Assembly (NCBI RefSeq): GCF_008017755.1
Contig: NZ_VRTS01000002.1
Coordinates: 310,001 to 374,000 of the forward strand
Length of the DNA: 64,000 bases
Source: Alkalisalibacterium limincola
GTDB taxonomy: Bacteria; Pseudomonadota; Gammaproteobacteria; Xanthomonadales; Xanthomonadaceae
Direction of reading: 5' to 3'
The first letter of the stretch is position 1. Each line of letters opens with the position of its first letter. The translations under genes were made by a program, and so were the position numbers. The notes under the pieces are model-generated. The model was not told where the DNA came from. It worked only from the letters and a program-made list of their open reading frames with translations, and did no database searches. Below are positions 15,082 through 24,161 of this stretch, one piece after another.

Positions 15082-17178
15082 ATGAACGACAACGTCACCC
15101 CGCTGGTGTCCCCGGCAGCCCGCGCCGGCCACGACGACGCGATTTTCCGTGAACTGGCCGAGCAGTCGGCGGACATCCTCGCCCTCGGCGAGTCGGCGGG
15201 TCGCATCCGCTACGTGAGCCCCGCCGCGCGGCGCGTGCTGGGCCGGCGCCCCGAGACGCTGGTGGGTCGTCGACTGGCGAAGTGGTTGCATCGCGCCGAC
15301 CTGCAGAAGCTGCAGGCGTCGCAGGACCGTGCGCGTGGAACCGGCCCGCGCGAGGCGGTGCTGGAGGTGCGCGTGCGCCACGCCGACCAGCGCTGGCTGT
15401 GGCTCGAGGCCCGGATACGCTGGTTGCCCCTCGGTGTTGGCGGGCAGTGGCAATGGGTGGCCAGCCTGCGCGACATCACCGAGCGCCGACGCTTCGAGCA
15501 GCACCTGGCCGCCGAGAAGGACCGCGCCCAGGCGACCTTGCGGGCGATCGCCGATGGCGTGATCAGCGTGGGGGCGGATGCCCTGGTCGAGTACCTGAAC
15601 CCTGCGGCGGAACGCATCACCGGCTGGGCCGGGCCCGACGCGGTGGGTCGACCGGTGTGGGAGGTGTTCCGGCCCACGGCGCAACGACCGCCGCCGGCCG
15701 AAGCCGGCATCGCCGCGCTGGCGGCATGGATGCATGCGATCAGCGAGGGACCGGCGACCTTGGCCCGCCGCGACGGCAGCGAGTGCGTCGCGCAACTCTC
15801 GGTGGCGACCATCGCCGACAGCGAGGGGCTGCCGCGCGGCCTGGTGCTGACCTTCCGGGACACCTCGCAGACGGCGGCCCTGGTGAGGGAGTTGGCTTAC
15901 CGCGCCAGCCACGATTCGCTGACCGGACTGCGCAACCGCGAGGAATTCGAACGCCAGCTCAAGCGCCTGGTGGCCGATGCCAATACCGGTGGCGGGCCGC
16001 ATGCGGTGTGCTACATCGACCTGGACCAGTTCAAGCTGGTCAATGACACTTGCGGCCATGCCGCCGGCGACGCGCTGCTCAAGGACGTCGCCAACACGTT
16101 GCAGTCCCTGTTGTCCGGCGAGGCGATGCTGGCGCGCCTGGGCGGCGACGAGTTCGGCGTGCTGTTGCCGCATTGCGTGGTCAGCGAGGCGGCCCGCCAG
16201 GCACAGGGCATGGTCGATGCGCTGGCGCACCTGCGCTTCGAGTGGTCCGACCGGCAATTCACGATCGGTGGCTCGATCGGCGTCGCCACGCTCAGCACCA
16301 AGGACATTTCGCAGGAACAGGTGCTGATGGCGGCCGACGCGGCCTGCTACGTGGCCAAGGAGCGGGGACGCAACCGGGTCCACGTCTTCGAGCCCTCCGA
16401 TGTCGACGTGGTCCGGCGCCAGGGCGAGATGCGCTGGATCCCGCGACTGCAGACCGCGCTGGAGGTGGGCGACTTCCACCTGCTGGGCCTGGATATCGTG
16501 CCCACGTCCACCGGGGTGCCCACCGGGCGCCACATCGAGGTGTTGATTTCCTTGCCCGACGCCAGCGGCCGGCTGGTGCCGCCGGGTGAGTTCCTCCCGG
16601 CTGCCCAGCACTACGGCCTGATGGGACGCATCGACCGCTGGGTCATCGGGCAGGTCTGCGAGTGGTTGCAGTGGCGCGACCACACCGGCCGGGCGCTGCC
16701 GGAACTGGTGGCGATCAACCTGTCGGGTTCGTCGCTGAGCGACCCGGAGTTCCGCGACTACGCCGAGGAGTGCGTTCGCGGGCTGCCACCCGAGGCCTCG
16801 CTGTGCTTCGAACTGACCGAAAGCGAGGCGATCGCCAACCTCGGCGAGGCCGGCGAGTTCATCCGCCGCATGCGCGAGTTCGGCTGCACGTTCGCACTCG
16901 ACGACTTCGGTGCAGGCCTGAACTCGTTCGCCTACCTCAAGCGGCTTCCTGTCGACTACATCAAGATCGACGGCCAGTTCGTCCGCGATGCCGACGACGA
17001 CGGCGTGAGCCTGGCGATGGTCGAGTCGATCCACCGCATCGGCAAGGTGCTGGGCGTGCGCACGATCGCGGAGTTCGTTGAGAGCGAGGCGGTCTACCGC
17101 CGGGTCAAGGAGATCGGCGTTGACTACTGCCAGGGGTACTTCTTCGGCCAGCCGCGGCCGCTGTTGAGCCTGGACTGA
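15082..17178 (+). CDS. PAS-PAS-GGDEF-EAL cyclic di-GMP protein with variant EAL motif
   Basis: This 698-residue cytoplasmic signalling protein has no membrane segment. A first PAS domain (about 25-140, ending in the PAC motif LRDITERRRFE) and a second (about 150-265) precede a GGDEF domain with intact RLGGDEF (354-358) and DLDQFKLVND. A phosphodiesterase-type domain follows (about 455-695), with NLSGSSLSD, FELTESEA, DDFGAGLNSF and KIDGQFVRD. The signature EAL is replaced by EVLIS (486-490): the metal-binding Glu remains but the usual Arg of ExLxR is Ser. Cyclase activity is likely; phosphodiesterase activity is uncertain. The ATG MNDNVTPL was chosen as the best family start. Its 3' end overlaps the convergent hydrolase gene by 55 bases. 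Confidence 0.92.
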   Translation: MNDNVTPLVSPAARAGHDDAIFRELAEQSADILALGESAGRIRYVSPAARRVLGRRPETLVGRRLAKWLHRADLQKLQASQDRARGTGPREAVLEVRVRHADQRWLWLEARIRWLPLGVGGQWQWVASLRDITERRRFEQHLAAEKDRAQATLRAIADGVISVGADALVEYLNPAAERITGWAGPDAVGRPVWEVFRPTAQRPPPAEAGIAALAAWMHAISEGPATLARRDGSECVAQLSVATIADSEGLPRGLVLTFRDTSQTAALVRELAYRASHDSLTGLRNREEFERQLKRLVADANTGGGPHAVCYIDLDQFKLVNDTCGHAAGDALLKDVANTLQSLLSGEAMLARLGGDEFGVLLPHCVVSEAARQAQGMVDALAHLRFEWSDRQFTIGGSIGVATLSTKDISQEQVLMAADAACYVAKERGRNRVHVFEPSDVDVVRRQGEMRWIPRLQTALEVGDFHLLGLDIVPTSTGVPTGRHIEVLISLPDASGRLVPPGEFLPAAQHYGLMGRIDRWVIGQVCEWLQWRDHTGRALPELVAINLSGSSLSDPEFRDYAEECVRGLPPEASLCFELTESEAIANLGEAGEFIRRMREFGCTFALDDFGAGLNSFAYLKRLPVDYIKIDGQFVRDADDDGVSLAMVESIHRIGKVLGVRTIAEFVESEAVYRRVKEIGVDYCQGYFFGQPRPLLSLD

Positions 17179-18425
17179 GTCCGGCCGCCCCGTGCGGCCA
17201 CCAGGGCCGGGTCAGCGGCGAGGCGGTCCAGCTGCACCCAGTCGTGGCGCGGCAGGCCCAGCGCCCGGTCGATGACCGTCGGCAGCAGGCCCGAAGGCGC
17301 CGGGCTTTCACTGTTCCACACGATCGCCACGCCGATGCCGCGATCGGGCAGGAAGCCCATCGCCGCGCGCGAACCCTGTACGGCGCCACCATGGAACACC
17401 AGCGTCTCGCCGGCGTAGTCGTAGATGCGCCAGCCGGCGGCGTAGTGCGCGTCGCGCAGCCGGTCGCGGCGCCAGGTGGTTGAGCGCAGCTGGTCGGGCG
17501 TGCGCACCACCGGGGCATGCACCGACTCCAGCACCTCGGTACTCAGCACCTCGGGGCGTCGGCCCATGTTCGCGATCAGCCACTGCGCCATGTCGCGGGC
17601 GCTGGCATTCACGCCGGCCGACGGTGGCAGGCGGTAATAGGTTTCCTGGGCGCGCACCGGCACCCAGCCGCGGGCACCGCGGACATGCGGCCGTGCCCAG
17701 CTGGGCGTGGACTCCAGTGCATCGCGGCCGTAGGTGGCCGAATACATGCCCAGCGGATGGAACAGGCGCTTCTCCACCTCGCGGTGGAAGAAATCGCCGG
17801 TGGCCGCGAACACGACGTCGCCGATCAGGCTGAAGGCGACGTTCTGGTAGGCATAGCAGGCGCCCGGCAGGCAGGTGGCCGGCGCTTCGCCCAGGCGCGC
17901 GGCCAGCACCGGGTAGGGCTGGTCGGCCTGGATGTCGCGGTCGAACGCGCGCGTGGCCACGCCCACCTGGTGGCTGAGGATGTCGCGGATCGTCAGCAGC
18001 TCCGCACCCTGTTCGTTGGGCAAGCGCAGTGCCGGCATGAAACCGGAGACCCGGCTTTCCCAGCTGAAGATGCCATCGCGCACCAGCACGCCGGTCAGCA
18101 CGCCGGCGAAGGTCTTGGACAGCGACGCGATCCGGTAGGCGGTGTCCGGGGTGGCCTTCTCGCCGGTCGTGGCGTCGACCACGCCGATGCCCCGTGCGAC
18201 CAGCACGCGGTCGTCCTGGACGATCGTGATCATCAGGCCGGGGATGCCGGTGCGCTCGACGATCTGCTCGGCGAGGCGCTCGATCTCGCGGGCTTCGGCG
18301 GTGAAGTCGCGCTGGCCCTGGGCGGGGCGCTGCTCGGTGACGGTGGCTTCGAGGGGCGCCGGGAAGGCGAAGGCCAGCGCGGCGATGGCGCCGGCGAGGA
18401 ACAGCGTGGCTTTCGTCTGTCGCAT
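17124..18425 (-). CDS. Exported serine hydrolase of the class C beta-lactamase/penicillin-binding family
   Basis: This 433-residue protein has a cleavable signal peptide (hydrophobic 6-22). The three motifs of the serine beta-lactamase-like fold are present: SLSK (Ser101, Lys104), YQN (Tyr193, Asn195) and HGG late in the protein (FHGGAVQG). Members act as DD-peptidases, esterases or, rarely, beta-lactamases; substrate cannot be read from sequence. An unusual Cys pair (ATCLPGACY) lies just before the YQN motif. The last 55 bases overlap the convergent c-di-GMP gene, and the natural C-terminus could be shorter. Confidence 0.88.
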   Translation of the reverse strand: MRQTKATLFLAGAIAALAFAFPAPLEATVTEQRPAQGQRDFTAEAREIERLAEQIVERTGIPGLMITIVQDDRVLVARGIGVVDATTGEKATPDTAYRIASLSKTFAGVLTGVLVRDGIFSWESRVSGFMPALRLPNEQGAELLTIRDILSHQVGVATRAFDRDIQADQPYPVLAARLGEAPATCLPGACYAYQNVAFSLIGDVVFAATGDFFHREVEKRLFHPLGMYSATYGRDALESTPSWARPHVRGARGWVPVRAQETYYRLPPSAGVNASARDMAQWLIANMGRRPEVLSTEVLESVHAPVVRTPDQLRSTTWRRDRLRDAHYAAGWRIYDYAGETLVFHGGAVQGSRAAMGFLPDRGIGVAIVWNSESPAPSGLLPTVIDRALGLPRHDWVQLDRLAADPALVAARGGRTQSRLNSGRGWPKKYPWQ

Positions 18426-18502
18426 GGGCTGCGTATGCTCTGGCTTCCGCCCAGTGTAGCGCGAGATTCCGCGCCGGGCATGAACACGTCAAGGGGAATG
18501 CC

Positions 18503-19094
18503 GTGGCCACCGTACTTGTCATCCTGGCGATCATCGTCGTGCTGGGCTTCTTCATCGTCGGCATCTACAACGGCCTGATCACCGCCCGCAACGCCTACAA
18601 GAACGCGTTCGCGCAGATCGACGTGCAACTGACCCGGCGCCACGATCTGATCCCGAACCTGGTCGAGGTGGCCCGGGGCTACATGTCGCACGAGCGCGAG
18701 ACGCTCGAGGCGGTCATGCCGCGCGCAGCGGGGCGGTCAACGCGCAGAAGTCGCCGCGGCCGACCCGGGCAACCCGGAGGCGATGAAGCAGCTGGCCGGT
18801 GCCGAGAACATGCTGACCCAGACCCTGGGCCGGCTGTTCGCGCTGTCGGAGGCCTACCCGGACCTCAAGGCCAACCAGAACATGATGCAGCTCTCCGAGG
18901 AGCTCACCTCGACCGAGAACCGCGTCGCGTTCGCCCGCCAGGCCTTCAACGACCAGGTCATGGCCTACAACAACAAGCGCGAGGTGTTCCCCTCGAACAT
19001 CGTCGCCGGCATGTTCAGTTTCCAGCACGCCGCATTGCTCGAGATCGAGGACCCGGCCAAGCGCGAGGTCCCGAAGGTGTCCTTCGGGTCCTGA
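18503..19094 (+). CDS. lemA: LemA family membrane protein, two frameshifts
   Basis: LemA proteins have one N-terminal membrane helix and an extracytoplasmic helical bundle. The N-terminus (VILAIIVVLGFFIVGIYN, then LITARNAYKNAFAQIDVQLTRRH and DLIPNLVEVARGYM) and C-terminus (LAGAENMLTQTLGRLFALSE, YPDLKANQNMMQL) are clear. Two one-base losses, near 18716-18724 and at 18750 (AAG-GTC to AAGTC), break the frame in the variable middle. Repairing both gives about 197 residues, the usual size. The start is a GTG with AAGGGG upstream. It is followed after 13 bases by an HtpX-like protease gene, a pairing seen often in bacteria. Confidence 0.88.
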
Positions 19095-19107
19095 GGCGGG
19101 CACCGGC

Positions 19108-20994
19108 TTGAATTTCTTCGAACGCCAGGAGGCGGCGCGCAAGCTGTCGCGTCGCCTGGTCGCCCTGTTCGTCATGGCGGTGCTCGGCATCGTCCTGGCG
19201 GTGAACGTGGCGCTGGGTTTCGCCTTCGGTGGCTTCGCGCCCGGGCCGATGCTGCTGGCGTCCCTGGTCACGGTCGGCGTCATCGGCGTGGCCTCGCTGT
19301 TCCGGGTCAGCGGCCTTCGCAACGGCGGCGGCGCGGTGGCCCGCGAGCTGGGCGGCACGCTGGTGGCCGAGGACACGACCGACCCGCACTACCGGCGCCT
19401 GCGCAACGTGGTGGAGGAGATCGCGATCGCGTCCTCGGTGCCGGTGCCGGAGATCTACGTGCTGGAGAAGGAAGGCGGCATCAATGCCTTCGCGGCCGGC
19501 TGGTCGACCTCGGATGCCGCCGTCGCGGTGACCCGCGGTGCGCTGGAGAAGCTCAACCGCGACGAACTGCAGGGCGTGGTGGCGCACGAGTTCAGCCACA
19601 TCCTCAACGGCGACATGCGCCTCAACATCCGCCTGATGGGCGGGCTGTTCGGCATCCTGGTGCTGGCGCTGATCGGCCGGCAGGTCATGTACGGCGCCCG
19701 CTTCACCCCGCGCTCGCGCAACAACAATGCCGGCGCGATCATGGTGGTGGCCCTGGTGGTCATGCTGATCGGCTACATCGGCCTGTTCTTCGGTCGCCTG
19801 ATCAAGGCCGGCGTGAGCCGGCAGCGCGAGTACCTCGCCGACGCCTCGGCCGTGCAGTTCACCCGGCAGACGCGCGGCATCGCCGGTGCGCTCAAGAAGA
19901 TCGGCGGCATCCCCGAGGGTTCGAAGCTGCAGCAGGCCGAGGGCGAGGAAGTCAGCCACATGCTGTTCGGCGACGGCGTCGGTTTCTCGTCGATGTTCGC
20001 GACCCACCCCCCGCTGCTGCAGCGCATCCAGGCCCTGGAACCCGCCTTCCGGGCCGACGAGTTCAAGGAGCTTTCCAAGCGCTGGGCGACCTCCCCACCA
20101 TCCGGGCTGCAGGAGGACGTGGCGCTGGGGCTGGTCGGTGGCGGGGCGACGATGCCGTCGGCCACCGGGCAGTCCGACGTCGTCCCGACCGGCGTGGTGG
20201 CCCACGTGGCGTCACCCGACGCGCCGGACTACGTGCTGGCCGGCGCAATGCTCGAGGCGATCCCGGATGCGTTCCGCCAGGCCGCCCGGCACGCGGAGGA
20301 GGCCACGGCGCTGGTCTGGGGACTGTTGTTCTCCCGCGATGGCGAAGTGCGCGAGCGGCAGCATTTCGAACTCGCCGCGCGCCATGGGAAGGATGCTGCC
20401 GACCGGGCCCTGCACTGGGCCGACCGGCTCGTTGAACTGCACCCGATGTCGCGCCTGCCGCTGGCCGAGCTGGCATTTCCGGTCCTGCGCCGGCGCCCCC
20501 GCGCGGAGCTGCAGGCATTCTCCGATGCGGTGCACGCCCTGGTGCATGCCGATGGCCGCATCAGTGCCTTCGAGTACTGCCTGGGGCAATTGCTGGAAAC
20601 CCAGGTGCACGAGGCCCTGGACCCGGCAAGGCACTGGCGCGCCGGGCGCCGCAAGCTGTCGCAAAGCCGCGACGCGCTGGCCACGGTGCTGGCCTTGCTG
20701 GCGCACCTGGGCCACGACGACGAGGCGGGCGCCAAGCGTGCCTTCCACGCCGGGTTGAGCCGCAGCCTGCCCAACCAGCACATCGACTACGCGCCGCCGC
20801 CCGAGGGCATCACCGCGCTGGACGAGGTGTGGCCGGTACTCGACGAGTTGGAGCCGACGTCCAAGGCCTTGCTGGTGGAGGGCATGGTCGAGGCGGTCAG
20901 CCACGATGGCCGCGTCGGCGTGGCCCAGGCGGAACTGTTGCGGACCGTGTGCGCGGTGCTGCATTGCCCGGTACCGCCGCTGGTCCACGCCTGA
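19108..20994 (+). CDS. Membrane M48 family zinc metalloprotease with long C-terminal extension
   Basis: This 628-residue inner-membrane protein begins at a TTG 13 bases after lemA. Two membrane helices (about 15-65) precede an M48 peptidase domain with VVAHEFSHILNGD (zinc His160/His164, catalytic Glu161) and the third zinc ligand in SRQREYLADASA. Two more hydrophobic segments lie between them. After the catalytic domain a region of about 300 residues (from about 330) contains a tellurite-resistance (TerB)-like helical part with VHALVHADGRISAFEYCLG and VEAVSHDGRVGVAQAELLR. The usual HtpX ends at about 290-300 residues, so this is a larger variant. The LemA partner suggests envelope quality control. 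Confidence 0.88.
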   Translation: MNFFERQEAARKLSRRLVALFVMAVLGIVLAVNVALGFAFGGFAPGPMLLASLVTVGVIGVASLFRVSGLRNGGGAVARELGGTLVAEDTTDPHYRRLRNVVEEIAIASSVPVPEIYVLEKEGGINAFAAGWSTSDAAVAVTRGALEKLNRDELQGVVAHEFSHILNGDMRLNIRLMGGLFGILVLALIGRQVMYGARFTPRSRNNNAGAIMVVALVVMLIGYIGLFFGRLIKAGVSRQREYLADASAVQFTRQTRGIAGALKKIGGIPEGSKLQQAEGEEVSHMLFGDGVGFSSMFATHPPLLQRIQALEPAFRADEFKELSKRWATSPPSGLQEDVALGLVGGGATMPSATGQSDVVPTGVVAHVASPDAPDYVLAGAMLEAIPDAFRQAARHAEEATALVWGLLFSRDGEVRERQHFELAARHGKDAADRALHWADRLVELHPMSRLPLAELAFPVLRRRPRAELQAFSDAVHALVHADGRISAFEYCLGQLLETQVHEALDPARHWRAGRRKLSQSRDALATVLALLAHLGHDDEAGAKRAFHAGLSRSLPNQHIDYAPPPEGITALDEVWPVLDELEPTSKALLVEGMVEAVSHDGRVGVAQAELLRTVCAVLHCPVPPLVHA

Positions 20995-21027
20995 TCAGGC
21001 CGGCCGGGGTTTCGCGCCCGGCGGGAA

Positions 21028-22625
21028 TCAATCGGTCGCCAGCACCAGGTCGCTCGCCCGTTCGGCGATCATGATCGTCGGGGCGTTGGTGTTGCCGCCG
21101 ATCAGCTTCGGCATCACCGAGGCATCGACCACCCGGAGGTTCTCCACGCCCCGCACCCGCAGCTGCGGGTCGACCACCGCCTGCTCGTCGTCGCCCATGC
21201 GGCAGGTGCCGATCGGGTGGTAGATCGTTTCCGCCTTGCGGCGGATGTAGGCGACGAGTTCCTCGTCGGAGGTCACTGCGGCCCCCGGCAGCAGCTCCTC
21301 GCCGCGGAAGGGGGCGAACGCCGGCTGCGCCAGGATGCGGCGCGACAGCTTCAGGCCTTCCAGCAGCACCGCCAGGTCCTCCTGGCCCGGGTCGGACAGG
21401 TAGCCCGCTTCCAGCACCGCCTTGGCCTTCGGGTCGGCCGAGGCCAGCCGCAGGCGGCCTCGGCTGCGCGGGCGAAGGCCACACACGTGGACGGTGTAAC
21501 CGCTGCCGGCGAGACGGTTGCGGCCGTGGTCGTCGAGCTGGGCGGGAACGAAATGGAACTGCAGGTCGGGGCGGTCGTCCGGCGCCAGTGGCGAACGGGC
21601 GAAGCCCCCGGCCTCGGCGATGTTGCTGGTACCCGGCCCCTGGCGTTGCAGGTAGTAGCGCGCGGCCACCCAGGGGTCGAACAGCGTGTCGTAGGTGATG
21701 CGCTGGGTAGCGCGCTGCAGCGTGCACACGTCGAGGTGGTCCTGCAGGTTCGCACCGACGCCGGGCAGGTCAAGGTGGATGCCGATGCCGTGGGCCGACA
21801 GTTCCTCGGCCGGACCGATGCCCGAGAGCATCAGCAACTGGGGCGAGTTGATCGCGCCGGCGCTGAGCAGCACCTCGCGGCGCGCGCGCGCCTGGATCGA
21901 GCGGCCGCGGTGGGTGTAGGCGACGCCGGTGGCCCGTGAGCCTTCCATGGTGACCTTCCCGGCCAGCGCCCCGGTGGCCACGTGCAGGTTGCCGCTTGCG
22001 CACCGGGGCCAGGTAGGCGGCGGCGGAGGAACAGCGCGCACCGTTGCGCTGGGTCACCTGGTACCAGCCGAAGCCGGCCTGTTCGGGGCCGTTGAAGTCG
22101 GGGTTGCCGGGCAGCCCGGCCTGGCCCGCCGCCGCGATGAACGCGGCCGAGAGCGGGTTGGTGTAGCGCAGGTCGTCCACGCCCAGGGGGCCGTCGGCGC
22201 CGTGCCAGGGGCCGGCCCCGCGCGTGTTGGCCTCCGAGCGCAGGAAGTAGGGCAGCACGCTTGCCCAGTCCCAGCCCTCGGCGCCGAGCTCGGCCCACTC
22301 GTCGTAGTCGCGCGCATTCCCGCGGATGTAGCACATCGCATTGATCGAGCTGGAGCCGCCCAGCACCTTGCCGCGCGGCCACCACAGGCTGCGGCCGTCC
22401 AGTTGCGGTTCGGCCGCGGTCTGGTAGTCCCAGTTCACGCCCTTCTTGCCGACCAGCTTGGCGATGCCCGCGGGCATGTGCAGGAACGGATGCCAGTCGC
22501 TCGGGCCGGCCTCGAGCAGCAGCACGGAGGTGCGCGGGTCGGCGGACAGGCGATTGGCCAGGACGCAGCCGGCGGAGCGCGCCGACGATGATGTAGTCGT
22601 ACTCGGGCTGGTGCGTGGACGTCAT
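21028..22625 (-). CDS. GMC-family flavoprotein oxidoreductase (choline dehydrogenase-like), two frameshifts
   Basis: This FAD-dependent GMC oxidoreductase would be about 532 residues when repaired. The N-terminus YDYIIVGA leads, after a two-base loss near 22574-22582, into the dinucleotide-fold remainder (SAGCVLANRLSADPRTSVLL). Then follow WPRGKVLGGSSSIN, LLSAGAINSPQLLMLSGIGP, the catalytic-His motif HPIGTCRMG and the terminal NTNAPTIMIAERASD. A second frame break is near 21992-21996. The protein resembles BetA/alkJ-type alcohol dehydrogenases; no betaine genes are nearby, so an alcohol other than choline is possible. It diverges from a transporter gene. Confidence 0.85.
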
Positions 22626-22743
22626 CCTCCGAGGCTAGGCGGGCTGGATAGAGCAAATGCTCTGTGCCGGGGCATGTGGCGGGCACCGGCGGCCAGCCGC
22701 CCGCGGGCTGGCGCCGCCGGCCAAGGCATCGGATCATTGGGCC

Positions 22744-24093
22744 GTGGGCGCCCTCGATCGACTGCAACGCTTCCAACGCGAGCTCGGCGCCACCCCGGCG
22801 CTGTGGTGGGCGTTCGTGTACTTCTTCTGCCTGCTCAGCGGGTACTACGTGCTGCGGCCGGTGCGCGACGCGATGGCCGCCTCGCCCGACGCCGATGCGG
22901 TGTTCCCGTCGTGGTTGATCGAGGCCGCCTCCGGCGCAGGCGTGGTGCTTGGCGACTACACGCTGCAGGTGCTCTTCAGCGCCACCTTCGTCGCGATGCT
23001 GCTGATGCAGCCGGTGTATGGCGCACTGGTGAGCCGTTTTCCCCGGCGCATCTTCCTGCCGGCGGTCTACCTGTTCTTCATCGCCTGCCTGCTGGGTTTC
23101 TACCTCGTCTTCCACGCCGCCATGCCGGGTCGCGGTGCGTTGTTCTTCGTGTGGCTGGCAGTGTTCAACCTGTTCGCCGTGTCGGTGTTCTGGAGCTTCA
23201 TGGCCGACGTGTTCTCCAACGTCGAGGCCAAGCGGGTGTATGGCTACATCGGGGCCGGTGGAACCATCGGTGCGCTGCTCGGGCCGGCGCTGACCCGGAC
23301 GCTGGTGCAGACGGTGGGCGTGGCGAACCTGATGCTGGTCTCGGCGTTGCTGCTGGGCCTGTGCCTGGTGTGCATCCTGAAGTTGCGCTCGCACGCGCTG
23401 CGCCGCGAGCGCGAGCAGGGCGTGGTGTCTGCCGGGCAGCCGATTGGCGGCTCGGTGCTGGCGGGGTTCGGCCTGGTCTGGCGCGACCCCCTGCTGCGCG
23501 CGCTGTCGCTGCTGATGTTCTTCGGCGTCGGCGTGGGCACGCTGCTCTACAGCGAACAGGTGGCCATCGCGCGTGCGGCGTTCGCCGACCCGGCCGAGCG
23601 TGCCGCCTACTTCTCCACCATCGACCTGGCCATCAACGTGCTGACCATCCTGGTGCAGGTGTTCCTGACCGGGCGGCTGATGACCCGCTTCGGCATCGCG
23701 CCGCTGCTGCTGTTGCCCGGGCTGGCGATCATGCTCGGCTTCTCACTGCTGGCGGCCTCGCCCTTGCCGGTGTTGGTGGCGCTGGTGCAGATCGTCACCC
23801 GGGCCAGCGAATTCTCGCTGGCCAAGCCAGCCCGCGAGACGATCTATACGCGGGTCGACCGCGAGTCGCGATACAAGGCGAAGGCCTTCATCGACACCGT
23901 GGTCTACCGTGCGGGCGACCTGAGCTTCGTGTGGCTGCACAAGCCGCTGGCGGCGCTGGGGTCCACGGCCGTGTTCGGTGTCGGCGTTTTCGTGGCCGCT
24001 GGATTCTTCCTGAGCGCCTGGCGGGTGGTCAGGGCGCAGCAGGCCTTGCCCGAACAGCCCACGCCCGCCGCCCGGGCCGCGTCCGCCGCATGA
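22744..24093 (+). CDS. NTP/NDP-exchange-type major facilitator transporter
   Basis: This protein of about 449 residues has some 12 membrane helices. Motifs FFCLLSGYYVLRPVRDAMA, VFWSFMADVF and EAKRVYGYIGAGGTIGALLGP are those of the ADP/ATP-translocase-like (TLC/Npt) branch often annotated as MFS or NTP/NDP exchange transporter in xanthomonads. I prefer the GTG at VGALDRLQRF, because the upstream in-frame extension is Arg/Pro/Ala-rich and non-conserved. Known members in obligate intracellular bacteria import ATP; in free-living bacteria the substrate is unknown. Confidence 0.8.
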   Translation: MGALDRLQRFQRELGATPALWWAFVYFFCLLSGYYVLRPVRDAMAASPDADAVFPSWLIEAASGAGVVLGDYTLQVLFSATFVAMLLMQPVYGALVSRFPRRIFLPAVYLFFIACLLGFYLVFHAAMPGRGALFFVWLAVFNLFAVSVFWSFMADVFSNVEAKRVYGYIGAGGTIGALLGPALTRTLVQTVGVANLMLVSALLLGLCLVCILKLRSHALRREREQGVVSAGQPIGGSVLAGFGLVWRDPLLRALSLLMFFGVGVGTLLYSEQVAIARAAFADPAERAAYFSTIDLAINVLTILVQVFLTGRLMTRFGIAPLLLLPGLAIMLGFSLLAASPLPVLVALVQIVTRASEFSLAKPARETIYTRVDRESRYKAKAFIDTVVYRAGDLSFVWLHKPLAALGSTAVFGVGVFVAAGFFLSAWRVVRAQQALPEQPTPAARAASAA

Positions 24094-24120
24094 AAAACCC
24101 CGGCCTTGTGGCCGGGGGTT
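24093..24120 (-). terminator. Intrinsic terminator between convergent transporter and fadE genes
   Basis: Read leftward, AACCCCCGGCC pairs with GGCCGGGGTT around ACAA and is followed by T5, so it ends the fadE transcript. In the rightward direction the same stem lies directly after the transporter stop codon but has only a short T tract, so it may serve both genes unequally. Confidence 0.8.
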
Positions 24121-24161
24121 CGCGGGGTGTCGCCGTGGAATGGCCGCGCCTGCCGCGTGGG

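Noticed and set aside
20995-21027. Terminator between the M48 protease and the GMC oxidoreductase
   Set aside because: A G/C-rich stem is possible (CCGG...CCGG), but there is no T tract in either direction, so the call is not supported.
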